From positions 398,516-462,515 of the forward strand of contig NZ_KZ454941.1 in assembly GCF_002797375.1 (NCBI RefSeq): a stretch of 64,000 nucleotides of DNA. Reading direction: 5' to 3'. Positions within the stretch are counted from its first letter, which is position 1; every line of letters starts with the position of its first letter. Both the position numbers and the translations under genes were made by a program. This DNA is from Bacillus sp. FJAT-42315. Lineage in GTDB: Bacteria; Bacillota; Bacilli; Bacillales; Domibacillaceae. The notes beneath the pieces were generated by a model. The model did no database searches. It saw only the letters and a program-made list of their open reading frames with translations, and had not been told where the DNA came from. Positions 8,784 to 16,558 of this stretch are shown piece by piece.

Positions 8784-9044
8784 ATAATGTCCTCCTTCAA
8801 GCGATTTTTTATCTGCGATGTCGTTTTATTCTATAGTGTACATTATTTATGTATTTTGGCAAAAGAAATCGTGGTTCGTCCATTTTGAATTGAGCATTTT
8901 ATATTTTTTAGACAAACGGATTATTGGGGGAATAAAAAGAAGTACAATAAAAAATTGCAGGATCTTTCTTGCAAGTAAAAATCACGGATTATAGATTATA
9001 TCTTTATCTCCATTGAAACAAATGCCATTTAGAAGGTTTTTTAG
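8784..9044. other. Junction between mobile element and truncated S-layer gene
   Basis: AT-rich, non-coding 261 bases holding the upstream region of the reverse-strand regulator. Nothing here encodes a signal peptide or SLH domain. The S-layer reading frame opens abruptly after a TAG at 9042. A breakpoint or attachment site of the upstream element probably lies here, but I see no clear direct repeat. Confidence 0.5.
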
Positions 9045-11303
9045 GGGTTAACAATAAAAGCGGTTAGCGCTAAATCTTTAGAAGTAACTTTCAACAAAGA
9101 AGTTGATACTGCTAAAGCTAAACTTGAAGTTGTTAAATCAACAATCAAGCAAAACGTTTCTAAAACAACTTGGTCAGCAGACAACAAATCAGTTACTCTT
9201 GAACTTTCTACAAAGTTAACTAAAGGCGAGTACATTGTTAATGTAACAGGTTTAACTGATGCAGCTCTTACAAAATCAGTTCAAGTAGAAGATGAGAAAG
9301 TAGATTCAATTGAAATCTTATCTGATGTAGCCGTTGTGAATGACACGACTCCTCCTACTCAAGCAACTGTTTCTTACCAAGTGAAAAACCAATATGGTGA
9401 AGATATCACAAAAACAACTGCATTAACTACAAACAGTGCAGCTGTATCAGCAGCTAATGGTGTTGCAACTGTTTCCTTAACAAATGAAAAAGTTGGAGAT
9501 AAGCTTCCAATCACTCTTATCCATGTTGAAAGTGCGAAATCAGCAACTAAAGTAGTTACTTTATCAGCGGCAGCAACTGTTTCTGACGTTGAGATCAAAG
9601 GAATCTACAACAAAGATGGTAAAGCTTTGAATGAAGATTCAAAAGTTGCAGATGGATATTATCTACTTGTAGATCTTAAAGATCAATATGGCAATGCCTT
9701 AACAAATACAAGTGCAGCATCTGGATTAATCGTTGCTGAATCTAACCCAACAGTTGTTGGATTAGAAGGAACTGCACCAGCAGTTACTTTAACTCAATTA
9801 ACAATTGATGGCAAAAAGCAATTAGCAGTAAAATTGGATGCTATCTCTAAAGCTGGTGAAAGCCAAGTAACATTAATTTCAAAAACATCTGGTAAAAGCG
9901 CAGCTTACAAAGTTAATGTAGCTGAAACAACAAGAGCTGATGTAGTTCAACTTTCTGCTCCTGCACTAGCTGTAGCTAATGAAGATGTATATATCCCTGC
10001 ATCTGTACTTGATAAAGAAGGAAAAGCAATTACTGACCCTAAAGTTCTTAACAATGACACTAAAGGTGTTACACTGAATTTAGGTGCTGAGTTTGTAACG
10101 AAAGACGAAGCATTATTTGTAAAAGTACCAAAAGCTCAAGTAGCTACTAAAGGTGTTTACTCATTATTAGCTCAATCTGCTACAAACAAGGTTGCTACTT
10201 TAACTATTAATGTGAAAGAAGAGGCTGAAGCAACTGTAATTCGTGGATTGAAATCAACAGTTAGCTCAACAATTAAAGCGGGAGCTTCTAAAACAATTGA
10301 TGCAAGTGATTTAGTAGTTGAAGATCAATATGGACGTGTGATTGATTCAGCAGATGTGAAAGCATCATTAACTGGCGGTAAGAAAATTGTTGTGAAGAAA
10401 GCTGATGTAAATGCACCTGAGATTACAATTGATGCAGCAAATATCACAGATGCAGCTACTGCTGAAATCACAGCTGGTTCTGCAAATGGAACTGAAACAT
10501 TACAATTTGTTCTTAACGATGGTTCAAAAGATATCGTAAGCAGTACGGCTGAAGTGACAGTCCGTGTAACTGACGGTTCTGAGTATGCTTCATATGAAGT
10601 GAAACCAGTTGGAACTGTTTATGATGAAAAAGGTGCTGGAGCAACTACAACAGACGCTACAGTTTATAATAAAGAAGTAGAAGTTTATGGTGTACTTGCT
10701 GACGGTAGCAAAGTGAAATTAGTAGCTGGAAATGACTATGCTGTTTCATCTACAAATGCTACTTTGAAAGCTGACGTTTCTACTGATGGTGTAATCAATG
10801 CTGATGGCGATGTGTATCAGTATGCTACTGATGCAAAAACAATTACACTTCCATTAACAGTTACAATCAATGCAACTGGTGAGAAGCTTAATCAAGAAGT
10901 AACATTCTCTAAAGTAGCTCCTAAGGTTGAAAAAGTTAATGTTGTTGCAGATGGTAAAGCTGACGATAAGACAGCAACAGCGCTTGAGAAATTTGACTTT
11001 AATGCAACAACAGCATTCGCAATTACTGACTTCCTTACAAATGCAGATGTTGTTGTTACTGACCAATACGGTGCAAAAGTTAACTTAAATGCTACAGGAA
11101 ATGCATTTGCTGATGGTACTGGAATTGCAAATCCAACGCTTACATTTACTAAAGTATCTGGAAACGTAACATTTGCAGGTAATGGTACAGCAGCAGCAAC
11201 AGTTACTACGAAAGAAGAAAACTCTGTATTCAATACAACTGTATCTGTAAGTGCTGTAGATGCTACTCCAGTAAAAGTAACATCAAAACAAAAAACTCTT
11301 TAA
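9045..11303 (+). pseudogene. S-layer protein gene, 5'-truncated (C-terminal Ig-like region; exon 1 of split-intron module A)
   Basis: The frame is open from 9045 to a TAA at 11301, about 752 residues, and reads as S-layer Ig-like repeats. Linker phrases such as TIKAVSAKSLEVTF open a domain, and DQYG-type motifs recur (KNQYGEDI, LKDQYGNAL, VEDQYGRVI, VTDQYGAKV). There is no signal peptide, SLH domain, ribosome site or promoter at the left edge; the first ATG-type start (9336) is internal. The gene therefore looks cut by a rearrangement next to the mobile element, or it is a silent 3' copy. Codons are intact throughout. The stop codon abuts an intron 5' module, so in a complete transcript this would be the upstream exon. 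The intact N-terminal half of an S-layer gene lies at 61811. Confidence 0.8.
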
Positions 11304-11965
11304 TAAAACTAAACGAAACGTTGCTTTATAAGTTAGTTATGAACTAGCGAAGTAAGCGGAAAAGACACCTCATGAATAACATCTAGAATTCTCATAGAAA
11401 TTTTAGCAGTTTTCATGAGGTTTTTTTCTAACTGTTATGTGCCAATTGGTAGGAGAATTTCCGATCCTTACTAAACAGCCGCTTAGTAAGAGCCTAATCC
11501 TCCTGGGTCCAGGGATGTGCTGATACACGGAAGGGACTAAGTCAGGTGAAGACGTACTCATGAAATTGAGGCGGGGCTCCTTAAAAGGCAGCTATGGTCA
11601 GGTAGACGAATCCATGCAGGCAGGGTGAGGTAGTGAGTGTTGCGAGATTGCTAGGAGTTCAGCATTCATCCTTCCATCTGTAATGATGGAATGGCGGTTA
11701 GCGTAATTGGCTGTTAAACTAGCCGTTCTCACACCTGAATAGTGGAGACCTAAGGTTGTCAAAAGAAGGGATGGACATAACGGAACGTTTGAAGTCTTTT
11801 CGGAAGAGGTGGATCAGCACCAGTGAAGCCAAAAAGATGGCAGCGGGTTCATAGTAGTGACGATCACATGCCGTTTGGACTTGTATGGTAACATACGAGA
11901 AGGACAAAACATGTAGGAGCGAAGGAACTCAGTCTGTAGTAGTTCTCGAAGAAACTTATTTCCCC
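11304..11965 (+). ncRNA. Group II intron 5' module A (domains I-III)
   Basis: Conserved with module B from the exon stop codon onward (TAATAAAACTAAACG at 11301) to AAACTTATTTCCCC (11952-11965). Structural signs: GAGCC/GGGCTC closing a subdomain-I stem, the shared block GGAACGTTTGAAGTC, and a domain-III-like GTAGTAGTT. A helix ACATG (11866-11870)/CATGT (11910-11914) is replaced in module B by GCTAG/CTAGC, a five-pair compensatory change that shows the RNA fold is maintained. A canonical GUGYG start is not obvious at the inferred boundary; the 5' splice site would have to lie just before the TAA to join frames. The final 14 bases are complementary to the element that opens the dispersed 3' modules (domain IV stem). 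No reverse transcriptase is encoded. Confidence 0.8.
11368..11427 (+). terminator. Terminator-like hairpin inside the start of intron module A
   Basis: CCTCATGAA (11368-11376) pairs with TTCATGAGG (11412-11420), followed by seven T. It could end unspliced S-layer transcripts shortly after the stop codon, so read-through would be required to make the intron. A comparable hairpin occurs at the same place in module B. Confidence 0.7.
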
Positions 11966-11996
11966 AAAATTCGTTTCTAAACTGAAAACTTTATAA

Positions 11997-12031
11997 GGAG
12001 CAATCATAGAGAAATGGTTGCTCCTTTTTTT
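11997..12031 (+). terminator. Terminator within domain IV of intron A
   Basis: GGAGCAA (11997-12003) pairs with TTGCTCC (12018-12024), followed by a seven-T run. It lies 32 bases after the domain IV 5' strand, so the 5' module would form a separate transcript ending with that strand exposed. Read-through would give a complete cis intron with 3' module U1. Confidence 0.8.
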
Positions 12032-12068
12032 ACAAGTATTCTAGTATAATTGAACTAATACTGACAGC

Positions 12069-12148
12069 ACGCCGTATGCGGTCAAAGCCGCTCGTACGGT
12101 GTAGGCCCGAACCGAAAGCCAATGGATAGATTGGTATAAGACGGGAAT
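12069..12148 (+). ncRNA. Group II intron 3' module U1 (domains V-VI)
   Basis: Domain V is a 34-base hairpin (12069-12102): ACGCCGTAT / GCGG-T-CAAA-G-CCGC / two-base bulge TC / GTACGGTGT, with the CGC catalytic triad. Domain VI (12103-12148) has CCCG pairing with CGGG, an inner CCAAT/ATTGG hairpin, and the TATAAGA segment that would hold the branch-point A. The inferred intron end is GGGAAT before AGC. Here the apical loop is CAAA rather than the GAAA of modules U3-U6. U1 is the only 3' module without the upstream GGGGAAATAAG element; it lies next to module A and could splice in cis. Confidence 0.85.
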
Positions 12149-12880
12149 AGCGCAGTAGTAGGATCAGCTTCAGCTGTTACTAATACAGTACCTTACGCAG
12201 CAGCTGGAAGTACAACACCAGCGGCAAAAGCTACAGTTACGGGTAATGATATCGTATACACTGCAGTAGCAGATGGTACAGCATTAAATGGTAAGACAAT
12301 TACTGTAACTCAAGGCGGTACTGCAAACACAACTGCTGAAGATTCTGTATTGGTTATCGATGGATCAGGTAACTTTACATTTACAATCGGTGATAAAGCT
12401 GATGATTTAACGAAAGCAGGAACAAAATCGGAGTTACTAACTGAAATTCAAGCAGCTATTACAGCATACGATTTAGCTAATTCAAGTTCACCGGCTGGTA
12501 TTACTGCCGCATTGAATGACGCAGCAACTGGCACTGACGTAGCAACTGTAGTTCTTGCAGCTACATCTCTTGCAAATGGTGCAGTGGCTGATCCAGCAAC
12601 GGCTACAGCAGCTGAATATACATTCTCAATTGCTGCAAACCCAGTTGCAAACGAAACTGTCACAGTTGGTGGAAAAACGTATACATTCGTAACGGGAACA
12701 CCTGCTGCTGGACAAGTAAAATTAGGAGCTACAGCAGCTCTAACAGCAGCTAATTTAGCAACAGTGATTAATGGAGATGTAACTAACACGTATAGTGCTA
12801 CTGAAGCAGCTGGTACTATTACTCTTAAACAAAGAGTTGCGGCAGCTGGTGCAGTTCCAACTGTAGTATTTGCTAACTAA
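12149..12880 (+). CDS. Alternative S-layer exon U1 (Ala/Thr-rich beta domain)
   Basis: Open from AGC at 12149, directly after the intron end, to TAA at 12878: 243 residues (SAVVGSASAVTN...VPTVVFAN). No ribosome site precedes any possible start, so it should be expressed only as a fusion to an upstream exon. The composition is Ala/Thr/Val-rich like bacterial surface beta-sandwich or fibre proteins, with short repeats such as the paired FTIG and YTFS/YTFV strands, no Cys and few charged residues. The phase is the same as in the other five cassettes. Two terminators follow. Confidence 0.75.
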   Translation, partial: SAVVGSASAVTNTVPYAAAGSTTPAAKATVTGNDIVYTAVADGTALNGKTITVTQGGTANTTAEDSVLVIDGSGNFTFTIGDKADDLTKAGTKSELLTEIQAAITAYDLANSSSPAGITAALNDAATGTDVATVVLAATSLANGAVADPATATAAEYTFSIAANPVANETVTVGGKTYTFVTGTPAAGQVKLGATAALTAANLATVINGDVTNTYSATEAAGTITLKQRVAAAGAVPTVVFAN

Positions 12881-12926
12881 GCAACTGGGGTTCCCCCCCG
12901 CCACGTTAATGTGGTAAAGTGAAGGT

Positions 12927-12953
12927 GAGAGGGCTTCGGCTCTCTTCCTTTAA
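12927..12953 (+). terminator. Terminator after exon U1
   Basis: GAGAGGGC-TTCG-GCTCTC type stem-loop (12927-12944) followed by TTCCTTT. Confidence 0.7.
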
Positions 12954-12958
12954 ACAAA

Positions 12959-12996
12959 ATAGCCAACTGTCTGAAAGGATGGTTGGCTGTTTTGTT
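12959..12996 (+). terminator. Second terminator after exon U1
   Basis: ATAGCCAAC (12959-12967) with GTTGGCTGT (12982-12990), then TTTTGTT. Confidence 0.8.
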
Positions 12997-13138
12997 ACAC
13001 AAGGTGTGAGTATGCTGTCATAGTTAAAAGAACTAACGCAACGACGAGTTACTAGATGATAAGGGTTGGAAAATTAATGAGTTTCCGATTCTCAATCTGA
13101 TCATAAATGTGACTCAAAGAATAATAATATTTAACAAT

Positions 13139-13180
13139 CGCATCAAAGAGCGAAAAGCTCTATTTGGTGCGTTTTTTTGT
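13139..13180 (+). terminator. Terminator upstream of cassette U2
   Basis: CGCATCAAA and TTTGGTGCG arms (one GU pair) enclose an inner AGC-GAAA-AGCT hairpin and are followed by seven T. It separates cassette U2 from upstream transcription, so U2 needs its own promoter. Confidence 0.8.
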
Positions 13181-13314
13181 TTTTGGATGAGAACGATCGC
13201 TTCTTAGTATTTTCAGCTACCCTAATGAAATTCGTCCCTTCTATCCTTCACTCCTATTGCTTTATGACAAACTATATCAACGTTACAACAAACCTCATTT
13301 TATCCTATGTAGTA

Positions 13315-13362
13315 TTTTGTCGAAATAAAAGTAGTGTTTATTAGAAAAAATCGGATTATACT
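13315..13362 (+). promoter_or_regulatory. Spo0A-box-type promoter of cassette U2
   Basis: TTTTGTCGAA (13315-13324) matches the Spo0A box core TGTCGAA. TATACT (13357-13362) is a good -10 and lies 42 bases downstream, the same layout as upstream of the genes at 22544 (41) and 24189 (42). The predicted start is the first G of the domain IV element at 13369. Regulation by Spo0A is inferred from the motif. Confidence 0.65.
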
Positions 13363-13368
13363 GAATTT

Positions 13369-13482
13369 GGGGAAATGAGTAAATGAGACTAGTACTGACA
13401 GCACGCCGTATGCGGTCAAAGCCGCTCGTGCGGTGTAGGCCCGGAGCGAAAGCCAATGAATAGATTGGTATAAGACGGGAAT
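13369..13482 (+). ncRNA. Group II intron 3' module U2 (domain IV strand, V and VI)
   Basis: The module opens with GGGGAAATGAGT (13369-13380), which pairs with ACTTATTTCCCC of module A over 12 positions with one GU. Domain V is 13403-13436 (apical loop CAAA, 3' arm GTGCGGTGT) and domain VI 13437-13482 (CCCG/CGGG base, CCAAT/ATTGG hairpin, TATAAGACGGGAAT end). A predicted promoter places the transcript start at the first base. The module is 1.4 kb from 5' module A and separated from it by an exon and three terminators. Confidence 0.82.
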
Positions 13483-14181
13483 AGCGCTATAGCATTAACA
13501 GGTGTGGGAGTAAATGTTGCTTCAGGACAAATTACTGGAACAACAACTGCAATGCAGTATAGTTTAGATTCTACAAACGGTACAGATGGTACATGGGTAG
13601 ATGCTAGTGCCGCAAATACAGCAGTGACATTCACAGCGGGTAGTGTATATGTTCGTCAAAAAGCAGTCACTACTAACAATAGATTAGTTGCTAGTATAGC
13701 ACCGGCACCGCTAGCTATTACAATCGGTAAAACAGATATCGTAGTTGCTAATGATGGAACAATTACAGGTTTAACAGCAGGTAAAACATATGAAATCCAT
13801 AATGGTATTGAATGGTCTGATGCTACATTAACAGGTACAACAATCACAGGTTTAGCAGCTGGGAATTATAAAGTACGTGAAGCAGCTTCAGCGTCAACAC
13901 TAGTAGGAGCAGAATCAAATGTAGTAACGATACAAAATCCAGCACCGCTAGCTATTACGATTGATAAAACAGATGTAGTGAACGGTAATGATGGAACAAT
14001 CACAGGTTTAACAGCGGGTAAAACATATGAAATCCATAATGGTACTGAATGGTCTGATGCTACATTAACAGGTACAACAATCACAGATTTAGCAGTAGGT
14101 ACTTACAAAGTGCGTGAAAAAGCTTCTGCTGATGGTTTAACACCTGTTGGGGAAGAATCAAATACGGTAACAATTTCTTAA
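13483..14181 (+). CDS. Alternative S-layer exon U2 (tandem Ig-like repeats)
   Basis: Open from AGC at 13483 to TAA at 14179, 232 residues. It contains two near-identical repeats of about 70 residues (APLAITIGKTDIVVANDGTI and APLAITIDKTDVVNGNDGTI, each followed by TGLTAGKTYEIHNG), a beta-sandwich pattern also seen in the large reverse-strand protein at 51687. There is no signal peptide or ribosome site. Its stop codon is followed by a second intron 5' module (B), so after being spliced to exon 1 this exon could itself act as a 5' exon for U3-U6. The final codons ACA ATT TCT TAA put the junction in phase 0, as in exon 1. Confidence 0.78.
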   Translation, partial: SAIALTGVGVNVASGQITGTTTAMQYSLDSTNGTDGTWVDASAANTAVTFTAGSVYVRQKAVTTNNRLVASIAPAPLAITIGKTDIVVANDGTITGLTAGKTYEIHNGIEWSDATLTGTTITGLAAGNYKVREAASASTLVGAESNVVTIQNPAPLAITIDKTDVVNGNDGTITGLTAGKTYEIHNGTEWSDATLTGTTITDLAVGTYKVREKASADGLTPVGEESNTVTIS

Positions 14182-14826
14182 TAAAACTAAACGAAACGTT
14201 ACTTCATAAGCTAGTCATCTAGTGAAAGAAGTGGAAATCAGACCACATGGATAATAACTATCCCCAAGGAGTCTTTTTTCTAACTATCGTGGTTGGAGTC
14301 ATCAGGGAAGGTCTGATGCGTGGGGAACAGTTCCAACTGCTCATGAGCCTAATCCTCCTGCATCCAGTAAGCGTCTATCTACGCGAAGGGGTGAAGTCAG
14401 GTGAAGTCGTACTTAGGTGAAATTCCTGAGGCGGGGCTCCTTAAAAAATGGCTATGGCTAGGACGACGAATCCACGTAGGCTGTATGTGACAAGTATATG
14501 TGCGAAATGGCTAGGAGTTCACATGTATTTCGATGATCTGCAATGGTCATCAGAGCATCCGCACAATTAGGAACTGTTAAACGGATGATGTGCATACTGT
14601 ATAGTGGAAGCTTAAGGTCATTAAAAGAAGGGACCAACACGATGGAACGTTTGAAGTCTTTTCGGAAGAGGTTAGGTAGAACCAGTGAAGCCGAAAAGAT
14701 GGCTGCGGGTTCATACTAGTGACGATCGCTAGCCGTTTGGACTTGCATGGTAACATGTGAGAAGGGGAAAACTAGCAGGAGCGAAGGAACCCAGTCTGTA
14801 GTAGTTCTCGAAGAAACTTATTTCCC
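14182..14826 (+). ncRNA. Group II intron 5' module B (domains I-III)
   Basis: A second copy of the intron 5' module, starting with the same TAATAAAACTAAACG block at the stop codon of exon U2 and ending AAACTTATTTCCC (14814-14826). It shares GGAACGTTTGAAGTC and GAGCCTAATCCTCCTG with module A but differs compensatorily in stems: GCTAG (14728-14732)/CTAGC (14772-14776) against ACATG/CATGT in A. About 650 bases long. The domain IV strand pairs with the GGGAAATAAGTTT element of the 3' modules. No intron protein is encoded; the space before U3 holds a TetR gene. Confidence 0.8.
14240..14279 (+). terminator. Terminator-like hairpin at the start of module B
   Basis: AGAC/GTCT outer pairs with an inner GGATA-ATAAC-TATCC stem (14249-14263), then six T at 14274-14279. 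It is in the same position as the 11368 hairpin of module A but has unrelated sequence. Confidence 0.55.
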
Positions 14827-14844
14827 AAAAATAAGGAATAATAG

Positions 14845-14886
14845 GTAGGCAGACAAAGCTATTTGTCTATGTCTGTCTACTTTATC
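14845..14886 (+). terminator. Hairpin ending the module B transcript
   Basis: GTAGGCAGAC (14845-14854) pairs with GTCTGTCTAC (14871-14880) with one GU pair, then TTTATC. It lies 18 bases after the domain IV strand, as the 11997 terminator does in module A. Confidence 0.6.
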
Positions 14887-15004
14887 ATCATATTCTCTGA
14901 TGATAACTAGCTTGAAAATATACAAAAAGTTTAAAAACGGACTTCTATATGTGATTGAGTATCGAGTCTTATAAGTATTGAATTGATGATTTGGAGTGGA
15001 TGTT

Positions 15005-15613
15005 TTGGCAGGAAGAGGGAGGCCTATTGGGGCAAGTGGAGAAGAAAGTCGAGCGTTGTTGCTTGAACTAGCGGCGAAAGAATTTGCGCAATATGGATAT
15101 CATGAGACAAAGGTGAGTTCCATTGTACAAAAAGCATCATTAAGTCAACCTACTTTTTATCTGTACTTTAAAAATAAAGAGGCGATTTTTGAAGAATTAG
15201 AGAGTTTATTTCGCTTAAAAATGATCGCTTTTGTAGAAAACAGTCGTTTGGAGCCAGCGCTTGAGTTAGCAACGATGAAAGAGCGAATTACATATGGGTT
15301 AAAGAGTTTGCTTGATTATCTATCTAAAAATCCAGATTTGACACGAATCGGTTTTTATATTTCAACAAAAGCAGTTGAAATCAAACGACAACTCATTACA
15401 CAAATTAAAGAGAATCTTGATTTTGAAGTCAATGCAGGCTATTTTCGTCGAGATTTAGATACACAAATCGTGGCAGAATGTTTAATGGGTATGATCGAAC
15501 GATTAACATTTTCGCAATTACTTTCCCAGCAAAAAGAACCAGCGGAAATTGCTAATGACATCGTTCATTTACTATTATATGGCATGATGGACCCTAGCAC
15601 CTTGACCGAATAG
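15005..15613 (+). CDS. TetR/AcrR-family transcriptional regulator
   Basis: 202 residues from TTG 15005 (GGAG at 14993-14996, spacing 8); an in-frame GTG at 14996 overlaps that ribosome site. The N-terminal tri-helical HTH (about 10-60) reads RALLLELAAKEFAQYGYHET, then VSSIVQKASLSQPTFYLYFKNKEAIF, the classical TetR signature. The C-terminal ligand domain has no obvious relatives here. It sits between intron module B and 3' module U3, that is, in the domain IV position where an intron-encoded reverse transcriptase normally lies. It may simply separate two transcripts, or it may control the U3 promoter 80 bases downstream. No efflux gene is adjacent. Confidence 0.85.
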   Translation: MAGRGRPIGASGEESRALLLELAAKEFAQYGYHETKVSSIVQKASLSQPTFYLYFKNKEAIFEELESLFRLKMIAFVENSRLEPALELATMKERITYGLKSLLDYLSKNPDLTRIGFYISTKAVEIKRQLITQIKENLDFEVNAGYFRRDLDTQIVAECLMGMIERLTFSQLLSQQKEPAEIANDIVHLLLYGMMDPSTLTE

Positions 15614-15672
15614 CGATGTACTTTCAAAAGGCTGAAATTTTAAAAAGGGAAATAGGCAATTGACTTTTTATG

Positions 15673-15700
15673 TTCAAATATTACTTTTAGATAATATCAT
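15673..15700 (+). promoter_or_regulatory. Candidate promoter of cassette U3
   Basis: TTCAAA (15673-15678), 16-base spacer, TATCAT (15695-15700). The first G of the domain IV element is nine bases after the -10. Moderate match, supported by the parallel arrangement at the other cassettes. Confidence 0.45.
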
Positions 15701-15709
15701 AAAAAATTT

Positions 15710-15819
15710 GGGAATAAGTTTTATAGAGTGACTGCAGACGGCACGCCGTATGCGGTGAAAGCCGCCTGTATGGTGTAGGCTCGAATCGAAAGCTATGATA
15801 AATAGTATAAGACGAGAAT
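15710..15819 (+). ncRNA. Group II intron 3' module U3 (domain IV strand, V and VI)
   Basis: GGGAATAAGTTT (15710-15721) is the domain IV element with one A missing, so pairing to the 5' modules has a one-base bulge. Domain V 15743-15776 has a GAAA loop and GTATGGTGT 3' arm. Domain VI 15777-15819 has CTCG/CGAG at its base where U1, U2 and U5 have CCCG/CGGG, and CTAT/ATAG where U1 and U2 have CCAAT/ATTGG. Both are compensatory changes. Confidence 0.82.
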
Positions 15820-16491
15820 AGCAATAGTCCAGACCTAGTAAGTCAGTTACTGGTTCATTTCGATTTTGAAAATAGTGTTCTGAATCAAGCAAACAATGTA
15901 ACCGCAGCAATAGAAAGCCCTAGTAACATTGCATATGAGTCTAGAGGAAGCAATCAAGCAATCAAGTTCGGGGGAGTATCTTCACCGAATCAGGTGAATG
16001 TCGCATCCGATCCAAGCTTTACATTTGCAGATGAAATAACTGTGGCCTATTTTTTAAAGGTGAATAGTACAATGGGTATGAATGGTTACAAACAGACAGT
16101 ACCTTATGGAGCTCATGATATTTTAATGGATAGTGATTGGAAGATTAATAATCGACTGTTTACTAGTGCAACAGATCCAAGTCGTATTATTATGTATTAT
16201 CCAGATGCCACGCAGAACGATGGGTGGGGCCGACTTGTAGCGGATCATATTCCTACTGGCACATGGGTACACATTGCTTTTGTCATCTCAAAGACTACAG
16301 CTACTTCTTATGTAAATGGAGTGGTATCGGAATCTTTTGCGATGAATCTTACAGATTTTAGTACATTAGCAACAGGCTTTAGCATTGGAAAATCTGGTGA
16401 ATGGTATCCGTTAAATGGATCTTTAGATGATTTGAGAATCTATAATCGTCCTTTATCCTCACAGGAAATACAGATGTTAAGTGTGAAGTGA
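15820..16491 (+). CDS. Alternative S-layer exon U3 (LamG / concanavalin-like domain)
   Basis: Open from AGC at 15820 to TGA at 16489, 223 residues, with no usable start signal. From about residue 12 onward it is a LamG-like (laminin G/concanavalin A-like) domain: LLVHFDFENSV, then NQAIKFGG, FTFADEITVAYFLKV, GTWVHIAFVISKTTATSYVNG, and the closing GSLDDLRIYNRPLSSQEI, which is the family's typical C-terminal signature. Such domains bind glycans or proteins at the cell surface. Spliced to an S-layer exon it would display a lectin-like module. A terminator follows at 16520. Confidence 0.82.
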   Translation, partial: SNSPDLVSQLLVHFDFENSVLNQANNVTAAIESPSNIAYESRGSNQAIKFGGVSSPNQVNVASDPSFTFADEITVAYFLKVNSTMGMNGYKQTVPYGAHDILMDSDWKINNRLFTSATDPSRIIMYYPDATQNDGWGRLVADHIPTGTWVHIAFVISKTTATSYVNGVVSESFAMNLTDFSTLATGFSIGKSGEWYPLNGSLDDLRIYNRPLSSQEIQMLSVK

Positions 16492-16519
16492 TAAGTATAT
16501 TCATGGGATATTGGAATCA

Positions 16520-16556
16520 GCCCCTGTGGAGATTAAAATCTCTGTGGGGCTTTTTT
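16520..16556 (+). terminator. Terminator after exon U3
   Basis: GCCCC...GAGAT-TAAA-ATCTC...GGGGC (16520-16550) then six T. Confidence 0.9.
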
Positions 16557-16558
16557 GG

